Positions 45,990-46,813 of a stretch of DNA of 46,813 nt are shown here, piece after piece (positions within the stretch are counted from its first letter, which is position 1; every line of letters begins with the position of its first letter). Origin of the DNA: Nocardiopsis halophila DSM 44494 (lineage in GTDB: Bacteria > Actinomycetota > Actinomycetes > Streptosporangiales > Streptosporangiaceae); assembly GCF_000341245.1 (NCBI RefSeq), contig NZ_ANAD01000012.1, positions 1 through 46,813 of the forward strand, given 5' to 3'. Under the pieces are notes generated by a model. It saw only the letters and a list, made by a program, of their open reading frames with translations. It was not told where the DNA came from and did no database searches. The translations under genes and the position numbers were made by a program.

Positions 45990-46813
45990 GTGCGTTGGGT
46001 GTGGAGGGCGGAGGCCGGCGGATTCAAGGTCGAGTACGGCGCCTTGATCCTGCTGGTGGCGGTGATCGTGACCGCCGTCTTCGCGTTCGGCCTTCCCACC
46101 GATGTCCAGCGCTTCTACGCCTCGGCGATCTGCCAGGTCTCCGGTGACGACGATTGCGAGGAGCTCGAGGGCGGCACCGCCGACCCCGATGCGTCGGCGA
46201 GTCCGTCCCCTAATGGAACTGACGGAACCGACGGGGCGACGGCCGGCCCGAGCGCGAGCCCCAGTGCCTCCCCGGGAGCGGACGACGAGGACTGGGTCAA
46301 CCCCGCCGACGCGCTCCTGGCCGAGTACGACCCTGTGGCGGCCGAGGAGTACGCGAACGCACAGTCGGATCTCGAGGAGGCGCAGAGCGACCTCGACGAG
46401 GCGGGATACGACGACGTCCGCGACGAGCTGCTGAACCTCGTCGGCGACATCATCGGCTACAACGACGCCCGGGACTGCATCACCAAGGGCGACATCATGG
46501 CCTGCCTCTGGACCGTGGTCGGCTTCACCCCTTGGGGCAAGGGGGCCAAGCTCGTCAAGAACTCCGCCAAGATCGTCAAGCTGTGGAACCGCTTCCGGAG
46601 GGCCAAGAAGGCCAAGGAGGCGGCCGAGGAGGCCTTGTCCACCGCTCAGGGCAAGCTCGACGACCTGGTCTCCAAGGTCACCTCGTCCTGCAAGCTCAGC
46701 AGCTTCCTGCCGTGCACCGAGGTCCTGATGGCCGACGGCACGACCAAGGCCATCTCGCTCGTCGAGGTGGGGGATCTGGTGATGGCGGCCGATCCGGTCA
46801 CCGGAGAGCGGTC
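45990..46813 (+). CDS. Pilin-headed polymorphic toxin with HINT domain (3' partial)
   Basis: 274 codons are visible and the frame is open at the window edge. The head MRWVWRAEAG-GFKVEYGAL is a class III prepilin: cut after Gly, Glu +5 and Tyr +6, exactly as in the Flp pilin, followed by the helix ILLVAVIVTAVFAFGL. A spaced Cys pair follows (ICQVSGDDDCEE), like the one in the pilin-headed transglycosylase. Then come a Ser/Pro/Gly/Asp linker (about residues 65-100), a helical region, and a pre-toxin-like segment (DCITKGDIMACLWTVVGFTP, then GKGAKLVKNSAKIVKLWNRF). From about residue 234 a HINT domain begins (FLPCTEVLMADGTTKAISLV, EVGDLVMAADPVTGE). HINT domains in polymorphic toxins cut themselves to release the C-terminal toxin, which lies beyond the window. 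GTG is supported by GAGGAGGG. Confidence 0.85.
   Translation, partial: MRWVWRAEAGGFKVEYGALILLVAVIVTAVFAFGLPTDVQRFYASAICQVSGDDDCEELEGGTADPDASASPSPNGTDGTDGATAGPSASPSASPGADDEDWVNPADALLAEYDPVAAEEYANAQSDLEEAQSDLDEAGYDDVRDELLNLVGDIIGYNDARDCITKGDIMACLWTVVGFTPWGKGAKLVKNSAKIVKLWNRFRRAKKAKEAAEEALSTAQGKLDDLVSKVTSSCKLSSFLPCTEVLMADGTTKAISLVEVGDLVMAADPVTGER

Noticed and set aside
1-46813. CRISPR array, rRNA genes or insertion sequences
   Set aside because: No regularly spaced repeats, no rRNA-like sequence and no transposase frame were seen.

Overview
The window is high-GC DNA with GTG and TTG starts and several genes that appear to be transcribed without a leader (a TANNNT hexamer 6-8 nt before the start codon). 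It also carries a Gram-positive style Tad/Flp pilus locus with no secretin. This points to a filamentous actinomycete. Nocardiopsaceae is my best guess from protein style, but no marker gene proves it.

Left part (1-23 kb), mostly chromosomal housekeeping. In order: an Lrp/AsnC regulator entering from the left edge; a GH20 beta-N-acetylhexosaminidase behind a near-perfect DasR operator; a secreted glycerophosphodiester phosphodiesterase; and a secreted acidic repeat protein. Next comes a decayed homogentisate operon on the minus strand: FAD monooxygenase, a homogentisate dioxygenase remnant that lost its core, a conserved hypothetical, and a fumarylacetoacetase-like protein without key catalytic residues. 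It is followed by a frameshifted NlpC/P60 hydrolase, a D-2-hydroxyacid dehydrogenase, a PadR regulator, a TrmH-type RNA methyltransferase, a membrane-anchored SSI-like protein, two tandem solute-binding/VWA proteins, an amidase-like protein, a DUF2510 proline-rich membrane protein and oligoribonuclease.

Middle part (23-31 kb). This holds tRNA-His(GTG), an uncharacterised zinc-ribbon protein, a Rdx/SelT-W-H protein, a small zinc protein, a lone HypX (CO-ligand maturase of NiFe hydrogenases), a VTT/DedA-like membrane protein and a Uma2 nuclease-like protein. A second copy of the zinc-ribbon family then opens the Tad locus.

Tad locus (29.9-43.3 kb). The order is zinc-ribbon protein, cpaB, cpaE fused to a TadE pseudopilin, tadE, cpaF/tadA, tadB, tadC, a histidine kinase, a NarL-type response regulator, flp pilin, a TadG-like protein carrying an M15-type peptidase domain, an OmpA-like lipoprotein, a secreted protein sharing a module with it, and a pilin-headed lytic transglycosylase. 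No prepilin peptidase is present, so it must lie elsewhere.

Right part (43.3-46.8 kb). This is lower-GC, partly decayed accessory DNA: a pilin-head remnant, immunity-like genes and a toxin-tail fragment. At the right edge a protein begins with a class III pilin head, continues through a Ser/Pro linker and pre-toxin helices, and enters a HINT domain. The most interesting idea in the window is that polymorphic toxins and wall hydrolases share the prepilin head of the Flp pilin and so may be displayed or delivered by the Tad machine. A shared palindrome, GGGCCC-N2-GGGCCC, lies 30-31 bp before a -10 hexamer upstream of flp, the pilin remnant and the toxin. It suggests common control, perhaps by the two-component system encoded inside the locus.
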